A stretch of DNA of 30,521 nt from Clostridiales bacterium (GTDB taxonomy: Bacteria; Bacillota; Clostridia; Oscillospirales; CAG-382): NCBI GenBank assembly GCA_003343885.1, contig QAKH01000067.1, positions 1-30,521 of the forward strand, in the 5' to 3' direction. The notes under the pieces are model-generated. The model searched no databases. It was given only the letters and a program-made list of their open reading frames with translations, and had not been told where the DNA came from. The position numbers were made by a program, and so were the translations under genes. Positions 22,812-30,521 of the stretch are shown here, one piece after another (position 1 is the first letter of the stretch; every line of letters begins with the position of its first letter).

Positions 22812-24980
22812 TCAGTTTATTTTTTCAAGTTTTACCTTGTATGAAATGCTTCTGGGAGTGGGAAGATTGTCAAATTTTATAATATTTACGGCTTTTACCT
22901 CGTCTGTTTCAAGTATCGTTCCCTCTCCGAAAATGAGGTGCTTTATGCGCATGCCCTCATAATACTCCGCACTTTCGCCGCCTGATGAAAGGTTTCTCGT
23001 GTGGGAAGCGATATAGTCCTTTGAATCGGCGACCAAAGACTCTCTTGCAGGATTTGTTTCAACATACAGCGCCGGATCTATGTCTAAAAGAAACCGTGAA
23101 ACATATTTTTCCGTGCCGTCAAAGTTCTTGCCCTGGGACTCGGACAGAAAAAGTCCTTTTTGCGCACGTGTCACCGCAACAAACGCAAGTCTGCGCTCCT
23201 CTTCCATTGCCTGAACGGTTGCGGTGCGCTTGGTCGGGAAAACACCCTCGTTTAGTCCGCACAGAAAAACGTACGGAAACTCAAGGCCCTTGGCGGTATG
23301 GATTGTCATAAGCCGCACTTTATCCTTGTGGTCGTCCGAGTCGGAGGATGTAAAAAGCGCCGCATGTGCAAGATAGTGCTCGGCAGTGCTCTCTTCGCCG
23401 CAGCTTGACTCGTATTCGTATACCGACTGCTTGAGCTCGGCGAGATTATCAAGTCTTTCAATGCTTCCCTCGGTGCGAAGCATTTTTTCGTATCCGCTTT
23501 TGTCAATGGCGTCGGCAAGCAGCTCGGACGCCGCTCTTGATTCCGCTCCCTCGGAAAGATACTCGATAAGGCGTAAAAACTCCTTTGCCGCCGTGTTCTT
23601 GAAAAGCTCTGTGTCAGCATTCGCTCTCAGCGCATCGTACAGGCTGCATCCGTTTTCCGCGGCGTATTCCTTTAGGAAACCTATGCGCTTTTGCCCGATG
23701 TTTCGCTTTGGTACGTTCACAACTCTTAAAAATGAAAGGTCGTCCTTGTATATGGCCATTCTCAAATAGCAAAGCACGTCTTTTATCTCGGCACGTGAAA
23801 AGAACTGCACTCCGCTGTAAATCACGTACGGGATATTTTTTTTGATAAAGACTTCCTCTATGACTCTTGAAACATAGTGAGCACGGTACAAAACGGCGAT
23901 ATCCTTAAAGGCTGTGTTTTCTTCTTCGTGCAGCCGCTTTATTTGAGAAACAATCCATTCCGCCTGTTTTTCGGCGCTTTCCGCATGGTGGCAAAGGACG
24001 GGATCGGCGCAAGGCAGCATGGGTATAAGCTCTTTTTTCACACGGTTGGCGTTTTTGTCTATAAGCGAGTTTGCAACGGCTACTATCTGCGGACTTGAAC
24101 GGTAGTTGTTCATCATCATTATTGTTTTGACATTTGCAAAATCCTTGTCAAAATCCAAAATGAAGTTTATGTTTGCCCCACGCCATGTATATATAGTCTG
24201 GTCGGGATCTCCCACAATAAACAGGTTGCCGTGATAGGCGCAAAGGGCTTTCATGAGCTTATACTGCGGCTCGTCAATGTCCTGAAACTCGTCTATCATT
24301 ATGTATTCAAGCCGTTTTTGCCATTTGAGCCGGATTTGCCCGTCCATATCGAAAATGTGAAGCGTAAAGTTTATAAGGTCGTTGTAATCGAGTCCGAAGC
24401 ACTTTTTCTGCTGATACAGATACCCGTAAAAAATAATCCGGCGCACGTCCGAGGCGTTCATGTATTTGTCGTACAGCACGTCAAGCGACATGTTTATAAG
24501 GTCCTCATAATAATCCGGGATCTTTTTCATTTTGAAAATCTCTATCATATCCCGTGCGGCGGAATAGGTCATATGGCGCAGGGTAAGACCTCTCTGCTCG
24601 TAGATAACGGCAAGCATGGCGTCAATGTCAGAGTTGTCGAGCACAAGAAAGCTCTCGGGATACTGCACTGCGTGGGCGTCTTCCCTGAGGACCGACACAC
24701 AGAAGCTGTGAAAGGTGCAGACGTATCCCGTATCGTTGTCGCCGGTCAGATTGTGTATGCGGCGCCGCATTTCGTTTGCCGCCTTGTTTGAAAAGGTTAC
24801 GCAGAGAATGTTGCCCGGAAGAATTCCCATTTCGTTGACAAGATACGCGAATCTCACGGCAAGTGCTCTTGTTTTTCCCGAGCCTGCGCCGGCTATTACA
24901 CGTACGTTCCCTTCCGTCGAGGTTACGGCTTGCCGCTGGCTGTCATTTAATTTTTCAAGAATATCGGCTGCCATGTCCAT
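22812..24980 (-). CDS. UvrD/PcrA-type superfamily 1 DNA helicase
   Basis: A 722-residue 3'-5' helicase used in repair and in clearing replication conflicts. Motifs in order are the Q motif LNDSQRQAV, Walker A AGAGSGKT (30-37), TFSNKAANEMRRRI, Walker B DEFQDIDEPQ, motif III VGDPDQTIYTWRGA, motif IV NYRSS, motif V LMTIHTAKGLEFPYVFLCGL, and motif VI EERRLAFVAVTRAQ. The C-terminus has a PcrA-like tail (HLIFGEGTILETDE) that in PcrA contacts RNA polymerase. Length is normal. GGGGTG lies six bases before the ATG. A 23-codon membrane-peptide gene ends 22 bases upstream, and both seem to share the promoter at 25152-25180. Confidence 0.93.
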   Translation of the reverse strand: MDMAADILEKLNDSQRQAVTSTEGNVRVIAGAGSGKTRALAVRFAYLVNEMGILPGNILCVTFSNKAANEMRRRIHNLTGDNDTGYVCTFHSFCVSVLREDAHAVQYPESFLVLDNSDIDAMLAVIYEQRGLTLRHMTYSAARDMIEIFKMKKIPDYYEDLINMSLDVLYDKYMNASDVRRIIFYGYLYQQKKCFGLDYNDLINFTLHIFDMDGQIRLKWQKRLEYIMIDEFQDIDEPQYKLMKALCAYHGNLFIVGDPDQTIYTWRGANINFILDFDKDFANVKTIMMMNNYRSSPQIVAVANSLIDKNANRVKKELIPMLPCADPVLCHHAESAEKQAEWIVSQIKRLHEEENTAFKDIAVLYRAHYVSRVIEEVFIKKNIPYVIYSGVQFFSRAEIKDVLCYLRMAIYKDDLSFLRVVNVPKRNIGQKRIGFLKEYAAENGCSLYDALRANADTELFKNTAAKEFLRLIEYLSEGAESRAASELLADAIDKSGYEKMLRTEGSIERLDNLAELKQSVYEYESSCGEESTAEHYLAHAALFTSSDSDDHKDKVRLMTIHTAKGLEFPYVFLCGLNEGVFPTKRTATVQAMEEERRLAFVAVTRAQKGLFLSESQGKNFDGTEKYVSRFLLDIDPALYVETNPARESLVADSKDYIASHTRNLSSGGESAEYYEGMRIKHLIFGEGTILETDEVKAVNIIKFDNLPTPRSISYKVKLEKIN

Positions 24981-25002
24981 GTTTTACACCCCGCTTATAT
25001 GC

Positions 25003-25074
25003 TTATTTTGTACGCTTTACAAGTTCGGCAAGCACCGCTATGGGTAACAGCAGTATACAAATGATCCAGAACAT
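25003..25074 (-). CDS. 23-residue hydrophobic peptide, unrecognised
   Basis: A short gene. The product is MFWIICILLLPIAVLAELVK plus three more residues (R, T, K): one membrane-spanning helix followed by a basic tail, so probably N-out, C-in. I see no family match. Support comes from signals rather than homology. CCGGGGAGGA places GGAGGA (25081-25086) six bases before the ATG, stronger than the site of uvrD itself. A promoter with an extended -10 lies 78 bases further up, and the stop is 22 bases before uvrD. It might be a true small membrane protein, a leader peptide that sets uvrD translation, or a type I toxin-like peptide; no antisense RNA was identified. Confidence 0.6.
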   Translation of the reverse strand: MFWIICILLLPIAVLAELVKRTK

Positions 25075-25151
25075 CGCAGTTCCTCCCCGGTATCATTGAA
25101 GTATTCCGAAAAAACGCAGGCAAATGGTCGTACATTGTTATTACACGCACA

Positions 25152-25180
25152 ATTATACCATACATTTTCGGTTATTACAA
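25152..25180 (-). promoter_or_regulatory. Extended -10 promoter of the peptide-helicase operon
   Basis: On the minus strand, TTGTAA (25175-25180), 17 bp and TATAAT (25152-25157), with TGG directly before the -10 box. The transcript would start near 25145 and have a leader of about 70 nt. Confidence 0.65.
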
Positions 25181-25232
25181 TAATAGCGCGTTTGCAGTAC
25201 AAAAAACAGGACTTTTGCGCCTTTGTCCGAAT

Positions 25233-26120
25233 TCAAGTCCGTCTGCGGTAAGAGCTCGGAGTTTTTCCGCCGGTTTCCCTTTTGAAAACTATGCTGAAAT
25301 AATTTGCTCCGGAAAAGCCTAAAAGGTCGCTGACTTCGCTTACGGTTTTGCCGGAGCTTAGATGTTCGATGGCGGTGCGTATCTTGATTTTTAAGAAATA
25401 TTTGTGTATTCCGCAGCCGGCGTATTCCGAAAAACATTTTTTTACTGTCGCCTCGCTCGCCCCCACACGCTTTGATATTTCCGAAATAGTAATATTCCCG
25501 TAAACGCTGTCCTCAAGTATTCTCACAATTTCCGTATACAGCTTGACGTTGCCGCCGTTAAGCGTTTTTACTCCTCTGCCGTCCGAAAGCGCAAGACACA
25601 GAAAAAAATTCTCAAGCAGCCCCATAACAGTTTGCTGCGTTCCGTCGTCGAAAGGCTCGCCCGTAACGCCGTCGTACCTGACTTCGTATGCTCCGTCAGC
25701 TTGTTCGTACGGGAATTTTCCCGCTTTTCTCAAAATGGTTATAATTGCGTCCATTATCGCCTTTGGCTGTTCCCATAATTTGTATACGCCTTTTTTTAAC
25801 TTGTGCGCAAGTTCTCCCTGCATATCGAACGATACGATAAAGGTTTTCGGACGGCTTCCCTGTTCGCTCCATATTTTGTGAAACTCCATGGGCTGATGAA
25901 AAATTACCGATCCGGCTGTCAGTGAGTACACTCTGTCGTCCGCAGTAATACCGGCAGCCGAGTCAAGCACGTATACCATTTCCCAGGCTGAATGACATTC
26001 GCCGCCGAAATAAAATTCGCTGTCGCGGCACGCCTCAAACATGGTGTATATTCCGTCAACACTTATCAGATGCTCGTTTTTTATTATCTTAGGCATGTCG
26101 ATAGTAATTTTTTTATCCAT
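25233..26120 (-). CDS. AraC-family regulator with cupin-like sensor domain
   Basis: About 295 residues from ATG 26120. The N-terminal half resembles AraC cupin domains (HSAWEMVYVLDSAAGI, then AGSVIFHQPMEFHKIW). The last 100 residues form the double helix-turn-helix: ITISEISKRVGASEATVKKC, AIEHLSSGKTVSEVSDLLGF, and NYFSIVFKRETGGKTPSSYR. Such proteins usually bind a sugar and activate nearby genes. It is divergent from the GH109-like gene at 26257, its probable target. A GTG at 26183 would extend the frame by 21 residues but lies inside the overlapping promoters, upstream of the expected transcript start; the ATG at 26120 has only a distant AAAGGA. Confidence 0.85.
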   Translation of the reverse strand: MDKKITIDMPKIIKNEHLISVDGIYTMFEACRDSEFYFGGECHSAWEMVYVLDSAAGITADDRVYSLTAGSVIFHQPMEFHKIWSEQGSRPKTFIVSFDMQGELAHKLKKGVYKLWEQPKAIMDAIITILRKAGKFPYEQADGAYEVRYDGVTGEPFDDGTQQTVMGLLENFFLCLALSDGRGVKTLNGGNVKLYTEIVRILEDSVYGNITISEISKRVGASEATVKKCFSEYAGCGIHKYFLKIKIRTAIEHLSSGKTVSEVSDLLGFSGANYFSIVFKRETGGKTPSSYRRRT

Positions 26121-26148
26121 TTTTGTATAATACTCATCCTTTTTCGGG

Positions 26149-26177
26149 TTGTTTATATAGTTTACAGGTGTTATAAT
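26149..26177 (+). promoter_or_regulatory. Promoter of the GH109-like gene
   Basis: TTGTTT (26149-26154), 17 bp and TATAAT (26172-26177). The weak -35 box fits activator dependence, as expected for an AraC target. The leader is about 70 nt. Confidence 0.55.
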
Positions 26178-26197
26178 ACACACATGATAGCATGAAA
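26170..26197 (-). promoter_or_regulatory. Possible divergent promoter of the AraC gene
   Basis: On the minus strand, TTTCAT (26192-26197) and TATAAC (26170-26175) are 16 bp apart. They overlap the plus-strand -10 box, so the two promoters would compete or be controlled together. Confidence 0.35.
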
Positions 26198-26256
26198 GGT
26201 ATGTTTTGTAAAGAACATTTGTAAAGAATAAATTATCTTGAAAGGAAGAACGGGAT

Positions 26257-27447
26257 ATGTCAGAAAATCTTAGAGTCGGAGTCGTAGGACTCGGTCAAAG
26301 AGGAACGGGACTGTTAAATGACTTGCTGTTAAACATGCCGAACATTGAAATAAGCGCTGTTTGCGACGTATACAGTGACAGGGTTGATTTTGCGTCGGAT
26401 CTTGTACGCAAGTCCTGCGGCAAAACTCCGTTTTGCACGACGGATTACAGAGAAATCGTTTCACAGCGCAAAGCCGACTGTATTCTTATTGAAACATCAT
26501 GGAAAACTCACACGGAAATTGCGCTGTTTTGTATGCGTGAAAAAATGCCGGTCGCAACAGAGGTCGGCGGCGCCGGAAGCTTGAAAGAGTGTTTTGACTT
26601 AGTTGAAACGCAGGAAAAAACCGGTACTCCGTTCATGTTTTTGGAAAACTGCTGTTATGGCAGAAGAGAGCTTATGGTGCTTAACATGGTACAGCAGAAT
26701 GTTTTCGGGGAAATAGTCCACTGTGCCGGAGGATACATGCACGACCTGCGGGATGAAATATCGTTCGGCAGGGAACGCCGTCATTACAGGCTTGACGAGT
26801 ATCTTTCGCACAACCGTGAAAATTATCCTACGCACGAGCTTGGACCTATCGCAAAAATTCTCGGCATAAACTCGTCAAACCGTTTTGTAAGCCTTACCTC
26901 GACTTCTTCAAAGGCAAGAGGACTTCACGAGTACATACTCAAAGAGAAAAGCGACGATAAGGTTCTTTGCGGAGCGGATTTTGCGCAGGGCGACATTGTG
27001 ACTACTGTTATCCGCTGTCAGAACGGAGAAACCATAACTCTGACTCTTGACACGACGCTTCCCCGTGTGTACAGCAGAGGACTTACGGTGCGGGGAACGA
27101 AAGGCATGTACCGGGAGGATACCGACTCGGTGTATCTTGATGAAATGGGAGAACACTTCAACCAAAGAAAATTCTGGGGAAATGCTTCGGAATTTGCGGA
27201 GAAATACGAACATGATATCTGGAAAAAGTATATAGCCGACGGAGTTCGGGGCTCTCATGACGGTATGGATTACCTTGTATACGGCGAATTTTTTGACTGC
27301 GTGCGCACAGGGCGCAAAATACCGCTTGACGTGTACGACGCCGCGGCATGGATGTGTATAACGCCGTTATCGGAGCAGTCTATTGCCGCCGGAAGCGCTC
27401 CGGTTGAGATACCTGATTTTACTCCCGGCGCACGGAAAAATAAATAA
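26257..27447 (+). CDS. Gfo/Idh/MocA protein resembling GH109 NAD-dependent glycosidases
   Basis: A 396-residue protein. The Rossmann start is RVGVVGLGQRGTGLLNDLL. Where common family members have EKP, this has TEVGGAGSLKECFDLVE (101-117). It then shows FLENCCYGRRELMVLNMV, GEIVHCAGGYMHDLR and NYPTHELGPIAKILGIN, phrases characteristic, from memory, of glycoside hydrolase family 109 (alpha-N-acetylgalactosaminidases that use tightly bound NAD in a redox-assisted cleavage). No signal peptide is present, so it would act inside the cell. Exact GH109 membership and catalytic residues need an alignment; a plain dehydrogenase is the alternative. The start ATG follows AAAGGAAG. It is single-gene, between a divergent AraC regulator and the terminator at 27506-27545. 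Confidence 0.85.
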   Translation: MSENLRVGVVGLGQRGTGLLNDLLLNMPNIEISAVCDVYSDRVDFASDLVRKSCGKTPFCTTDYREIVSQRKADCILIETSWKTHTEIALFCMREKMPVATEVGGAGSLKECFDLVETQEKTGTPFMFLENCCYGRRELMVLNMVQQNVFGEIVHCAGGYMHDLRDEISFGRERRHYRLDEYLSHNRENYPTHELGPIAKILGINSSNRFVSLTSTSSKARGLHEYILKEKSDDKVLCGADFAQGDIVTTVIRCQNGETITLTLDTTLPRVYSRGLTVRGTKGMYREDTDSVYLDEMGEHFNQRKFWGNASEFAEKYEHDIWKKYIADGVRGSHDGMDYLVYGEFFDCVRTGRKIPLDVYDAAAWMCITPLSEQSIAAGSAPVEIPDFTPGARKNK

Positions 27448-27505
27448 TTTTAGATATAACAGGACACAGTAAGTACTTTAATTACAGATAATAGATAATA
27501 CTGAT

Positions 27506-27545
27506 ACACGCGCTTCCGAAGCAAAATAAGGAGGCGCGTGTTTTC
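27506..27545 (+). terminator. Rho-independent terminator of the GH109-like gene
   Basis: ACACGCGC (27506-27513) pairs with GCGCGTGT (27534-27541). The stem extends through TTCC/GGAG with one G-T pair, and a TTTT tract follows. The remaining gap up to 27785 is AT-rich and shows only an extended -10-like TGCTAAAAT at 27754-27762. Confidence 0.8.
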
Positions 27546-27785
27546 TACATTATTTGGTTGTTAGGAATACTTAATTTTATGTATTGCTCATTTACAATGA
27601 AGTTATTCTATGATATAAAAAATTGTGCAGTTTTTTTCGTACGTTAGCCCTTTTTGTGTAATTAATTTTTGATATGGAATTTTTATAAAACTTTGTTTTT
27701 GTAATAATCTTACATCAAAACTATTAAAAAGTCGGGTAAAAGGAAAAATTATATGCTAAAATACAGACAGAAAGGAGATGTTTCT

Positions 27786-28646
27786 ATGGATATTCTGATC
27801 AGTCTAAATAAAGCTATGGATTACATAGAGAAAAACATTTGTGAAGATATTGATATTGATAAAGTTGCAAAAGCGACGAATTATTCATCATATCATTTTT
27901 GCAAAATTTTTAGCTATCTTACCGATATGTCGCTGTCAGAGTATATTCGTCGCCGCAAAATGACGCTTGCCGGAATTGAACTGCAAAACACAGACAGCAA
28001 GGTCATAGATATTGCGATAAAATACGGATATGATAATCCTGACAGTTTTTCAAGGGCCTTTTCCAAACTGCACAATGTAACACCGTCACAAGCGAAAATT
28101 AAAGGATGCGTATTAAAGACTTATCCGAAACTGTCTTTTCAAATATCTGTAAAAGGAGAATTAAGCATGGATTACAAAATTCAGGATATGGAAGCATTTG
28201 ATGTAATTGGTGTTAAAAAGAGGTTTAAAACTGAACCACAACCAGGGGATCAAACAATCCCAGAGTTTTGGACAGAACTTAGACAAAATGGAAAACTTGC
28301 TGAAATAATGCAGTATAGCAACGGAAAATTTAATGAAGCTATCGGAATTTGTACAAACGGAGACAGCGAGGGCCTCGATTATTTTGTAGCTATTCCAACA
28401 TCCATTAATACTGCTCCCGACGGTTTAGAGATTTTCCATTTTCTGAAGAATACTTATGGAATATTTCATTTTATCGGACCGCTTCATGAAACAATGCCAA
28501 AAGCTGAAAAAATGATTTTTGCCGAATGGTTGCCTGCATCCGGGTATGAACCAGTTGACGCAGCAGATATGGAAGTATATTCATCTAAGCCCCACGATGC
28601 AAAAGATTACGAATTTTGGGTATATGTGCCAATAAAAAAGAAATGA
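27786..28646 (+). CDS. AraC-type regulator fused to a GyrI-like effector domain
   Basis: A 286-residue protein. The N-terminal 100 residues hold two helix-turn-helices: IDIDKVAKATNYSSYHFCKI and VIDIAIKYGYDNPDSFSRAF, followed by VTPSQAK. The C-terminal domain (about 135-286, from MDYKIQDMEAFDVIGVKKRF) is GyrI-like (SOUL/BacR fold), ending DYEFWVYVPIKKK. This Rob/SoxS-like arrangement senses small, often toxic or antibiotic molecules. No target transporter gene is adjacent. ATG 27786 is chosen for its AAAGGAG (27771-27777); an upstream frame from 27753 overlaps the putative promoter. Codon use is visibly more AT-rich than in the polymer operon, hinting at recent acquisition. Confidence 0.87.
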   Translation: MDILISLNKAMDYIEKNICEDIDIDKVAKATNYSSYHFCKIFSYLTDMSLSEYIRRRKMTLAGIELQNTDSKVIDIAIKYGYDNPDSFSRAFSKLHNVTPSQAKIKGCVLKTYPKLSFQISVKGELSMDYKIQDMEAFDVIGVKKRFKTEPQPGDQTIPEFWTELRQNGKLAEIMQYSNGKFNEAIGICTNGDSEGLDYFVAIPTSINTAPDGLEIFHFLKNTYGIFHFIGPLHETMPKAEKMIFAEWLPASGYEPVDAADMEVYSSKPHDAKDYEFWVYVPIKKK

Positions 28647-28657
28647 ATGCATTAATT

Positions 28658-28706
28658 AAACGGTTTGTCACATTAAATTAAATTGTGGACAATACCGTTT
28701 TTTTAT
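28658..28706 (+). terminator. Rho-independent terminator after the AraC-GyrI gene
   Basis: AAACGGT (28658-28664) pairs with ACCGTTT (28694-28700), with inner TTGTC/GACAA pairing and a TTTT tract after. It overlaps the -35 box of the next promoter. Confidence 0.7.
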
Positions 28707-28714
28707 GTTATACT
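28686..28714 (+). promoter_or_regulatory. Promoter of the leucine-rich repeat gene
   Basis: TGGACA (28686-28691), 17 bp and TATACT (28709-28714), with TG one base before the -10 box. The leader would be about 160 nt, AT-rich and without recognised riboswitch features. Confidence 0.5.
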
Positions 28715-28879
28715 TTATTCTGTAATTGACAATTCTCGGTTTATTTAATCATTTAACTTTCACATTCACCAAAACAACGTTTTTCCGCTTTTTGATTTTT
28801 ATTTCGATTTAACACTTCGCACAGCAAACAATAGTTACTGTAAGGAATGGTTATTAATCATAAAAGGAGATGCAAGTCC

Positions 28880-30226
28880 ATGAAAATGTCTGTAAAGAGT
28901 TTTTGCGCTTTTGTTCTTACGTTGTGTGTGTTTACAACAATATTTCTTGTGTCCTCACTTGATAGCAAAGAAAGCACAGGCGGTAGTTGCGGAGATAATA
29001 TGACTTGGTGGTTTGATTCGGATACGGGGACTCTGACTATAAGCGGTTCCGGAGAGATGTATAACTACGATAATTATGACAAAAATTCACAAGAAGATTA
29101 TTTCTATAACGCCTTTTTCGGCTATGAAACAATCGGAAAATCTCCTTGGAATATTTATGCCAAAGATATAAAAACAGTCATAATAGAAGACGGCGTAACA
29201 AGCTTAGGCTACTACGCGTTTTATGACTGCCGCGAAATAACAGCCATGATCCTTTCGGAAAGCGTTACAGATATTGGCAGATCCGCCTTTGAGCATTGCG
29301 AAGCTCTGGAATACATAGATATTCCGGACAGTGTAACTAACATAGGAGATTACGCGTTTGCGTTCTGTAAGAAGCTTAAAAGCCTGGAAATTCCGCCGAC
29401 AGTAACAAAAATCGGCGACAGACTGCTTATTTACTGCGAAAGCCTTACAAGCTTCACAATTCCGGATAGTGTGACAAGTATAGGTCAGTCGGCTTTCGGA
29501 AAATGTGACGGACTTACGAGTATAACAATTCCGGACAGTGTAAAAAGCATAGGCATTTCGGCTTTTGCCGTTTGCACAGGTCTTACAAGCATTACAATTC
29601 CGGAAGGTGTGGAAAATATCGGAAAATGGGCTTTTCAAGAGTGTGAAAATCTTAAGAGCATATCCTTGCCGGTAAGTGTGACAAGCATAGGCGATTATCC
29701 GTTCATCTCTTGTGACAGCCTTACCGACATATATTATGCCGGTTCTATGGAGGATTGGAATAATATTAGCAAGGGTGATCATGTAAATGAATTTTTACTT
29801 GAAAACGGAGTCAATCTCCATTGCGGCGAAGTTTCAGAGAACAACGAAACAAGCTCGGGTATTTCTGTTACTTTAAACGGAAATACACTTGAATTTGACC
29901 AGCCGCCTGTTATGCTGAACGACCGTGTAATGGTGCCGGTGCGGGTTGTTGCCGAAGCAATGGGAAGCACAGTGGAATGGGATGAAGCGACACATTCCGC
30001 ATTTATTTTTTGTTCCGACAGAGTGGTAGTATTTCAGAACGGCAGTGCGTCTGTAACAATATATGATACGCTTATGGAAAAAGTATTGAGAACATATGAG
30101 CTTGATGTGCCGTCACAGAAAATAGGAGATCGAACTTTAACACCTGTACGAGCTATCGGAGAGTGCCTCGGCGCCGTTGTCGATTGGGACGAAGCAACGC
30201 AGACAGTAAACATCTATATGCAGTGA
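28880..30226 (+). CDS. Secreted BspA-like leucine-rich repeat protein with copper amine oxidase N-like domain
   Basis: A 448-residue exported protein. Residues 1-28 form a signal peptide (basic start, core FCAFVLTLCVFTTIFLVSS). A short beta-rich part with WWFDSDTGTLTISGSGEM precedes eight LRR_5 (BspA/TpLRR) repeats of exactly 23 residues from residue 105, each like SVTSIGQSAFGKCDGLTSIT followed by IPD. The C-terminal 120 residues from about 328 match the copper-amine-oxidase N-terminal type (PF07833): MLNDRVMVPVRVVAEAMG, VEWDEATHSA and a second RTLTPVRAIGECLGAVV half. That domain is non-enzymatic and in clostridia often ends wall-associated proteins. No LPXTG or SLH motif is present. ATG 28880 follows AAAGGAG; upstream ATG 28847 lacks one. 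Confidence 0.88.
   Translation: MKMSVKSFCAFVLTLCVFTTIFLVSSLDSKESTGGSCGDNMTWWFDSDTGTLTISGSGEMYNYDNYDKNSQEDYFYNAFFGYETIGKSPWNIYAKDIKTVIIEDGVTSLGYYAFYDCREITAMILSESVTDIGRSAFEHCEALEYIDIPDSVTNIGDYAFAFCKKLKSLEIPPTVTKIGDRLLIYCESLTSFTIPDSVTSIGQSAFGKCDGLTSITIPDSVKSIGISAFAVCTGLTSITIPEGVENIGKWAFQECENLKSISLPVSVTSIGDYPFISCDSLTDIYYAGSMEDWNNISKGDHVNEFLLENGVNLHCGEVSENNETSSGISVTLNGNTLEFDQPPVMLNDRVMVPVRVVAEAMGSTVEWDEATHSAFIFCSDRVVVFQNGSASVTIYDTLMEKVLRTYELDVPSQKIGDRTLTPVRAIGECLGAVVDWDEATQTVNIYMQ
29192..29743 (+). repeat. Eight 69-bp repeats coding for LRR units
   Basis: The repeats have a strict 23-codon period without indels. Units 4 and 5 are the most alike at the DNA level (ACAATTCCGGAYAGTGT recurs), suggesting recent duplication or gene conversion. 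Confidence 0.75.
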
Positions 30227-30254
30227 TTGATTGTCCGTTTTTACAGCACCTGTT

Positions 30255-30313
30255 CCCCCCTCGTCGAGGGGGGACAGCCCGCTGACAAACCCCGTCAGCG
30301 GGCATTTAATTTT
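30255..30313 (+). terminator. Double GC-rich hairpin between the LRR gene and the IS
   Basis: CCCCCCTC/GAGGGGGG with a three-base loop lies at 30255-30273. It is followed by GCCCGCTGAC (30277-30286) pairing perfectly with GTCAGCGGGC (30294-30303), then ATTTAATTTT. It can terminate the LRR gene and may also mark the left end of the insertion sequence, insulating its promoter. Confidence 0.65.
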
Positions 30314-30340
30314 GCAAAAAGAGAGGAAATATGATATAAT
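30312..30340 (+). promoter_or_regulatory. Promoter of the transposase gene
   Basis: TTGCAA (30312-30317), 17 bp and TATAAT (30335-30340), about 30 bases before the transposase start. Confidence 0.65.
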
Positions 30341-30369
30341 ATAAGCATAAAAGTCAAGGAGAGACGAAG

Positions 30370-30521
30370 ATGCTAGTAACAGGACAGAACAGACAAAGAA
30401 AAATGGAATATGTATTGATAGATGACTTAATGCCGCAAGACCATTTGCTCAGAAAAATAGATAAATACATAGATTTTTCGTTTATCAATGAAATTTGCCG
30501 TCCGTATTACTGCAAAGATAA
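30370..30521 (+). CDS. Transposase, IS1182-like, N-terminal part (runs off the window)
   Basis: Fifty codons are open to the window end. The start MLVTGQNRQRKMEYVLIDDL, followed by MPQDHLLRKIDKYIDFSFI, resembles the N-terminal DUF772-type domain (PF05598) of IS1182/IS5-related transposases, which binds the element ends. The DDE catalytic part would lie beyond the window. AAGGAG (about 30357-30362) lies seven bases before the ATG, with a good promoter upstream, so the gene looks intact at its start. The family call rests on recalled sequence likeness. The left end of the element is not defined; it lies between 30227 and 30312, probably near the double hairpin. Confidence 0.75.
   Translation, partial: MLVTGQNRQRKMEYVLIDDLMPQDHLLRKIDKYIDFSFINEICRPYYCKD

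Overview
The window looks like chromosomal DNA of a low-to-mid GC Gram-positive anaerobe, most likely a gut-type clostridium (Clostridia, Oscillospirales-like). This rests on strong Shine-Dalgarno sequences, frequent TTG/GTG starts that are backed by such sites, sigma-A type promoters with 17-bp spacers, and Firmicutes-type families (DUF6106-like, DUF4330, CsaB, the hisS-aspS pair, an IS1182-like transposase). No rRNA, tRNA, CRISPR array or phage module was seen.

Layout. 1-569: gene-free, hairpin-rich repeat DNA, then a promoter. 570-1995: a small DUF6106-like membrane protein and an amidohydrolase, closed by a terminator. 2251-5261 (minus): a Gfo/Idh/MocA oxidoreductase, tadA, and a CPBP membrane protease with an unusual EQ-rich insert; a perfect 22-bp palindrome lies upstream of tadA. 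5615-14688 (plus): one long surface-polysaccharide operon behind an extended -10 promoter. Its order is O-acyltransferase, MurJ-type flippase, O-acyltransferase, GT4 glycosyltransferase, duplicated DUF4330 protein, Wzy/O-antigen-ligase-like polymerase, and a GT4-CsaB fusion. Together these could build, acetylate, flip, polymerise and pyruvylate a cell-wall polymer; the initiating sugar-phosphate transferase is not in the window. 14842-17729 (plus): ispE, then a Gfo/Idh oxidoreductase and a sugar isomerase/epimerase that look like a sugar catabolic pair. 17763-18055: a 293-bp element with 34-bp terminal inverted repeats. 18078-25074 (minus): a 23-residue membrane peptide, a UvrD/PcrA helicase, an XRE regulator with three tandem 12-mers in its leader, CorA, hisS and aspS. 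25233-27447: an AraC regulator divergent from a GH109-like Gfo/Idh protein. 27786-30521: an accessory-looking end with an AT-rich AraC-GyrI regulator, a secreted leucine-rich-repeat protein carrying a copper-amine-oxidase N-like domain, and the start of an insertion sequence.

The most interesting points are the pyruvyltransferase fusion and duplicated DUF4330 inside a polymer operon, the 23-residue peptide that shares a promoter with a DNA helicase, the iterated repeats in the XRE leader, and a hairpin-rich repeat family whose members share architecture and a 27-bp core (25/27 identical). No wholly new multi-gene system can be asserted from sequence alone.
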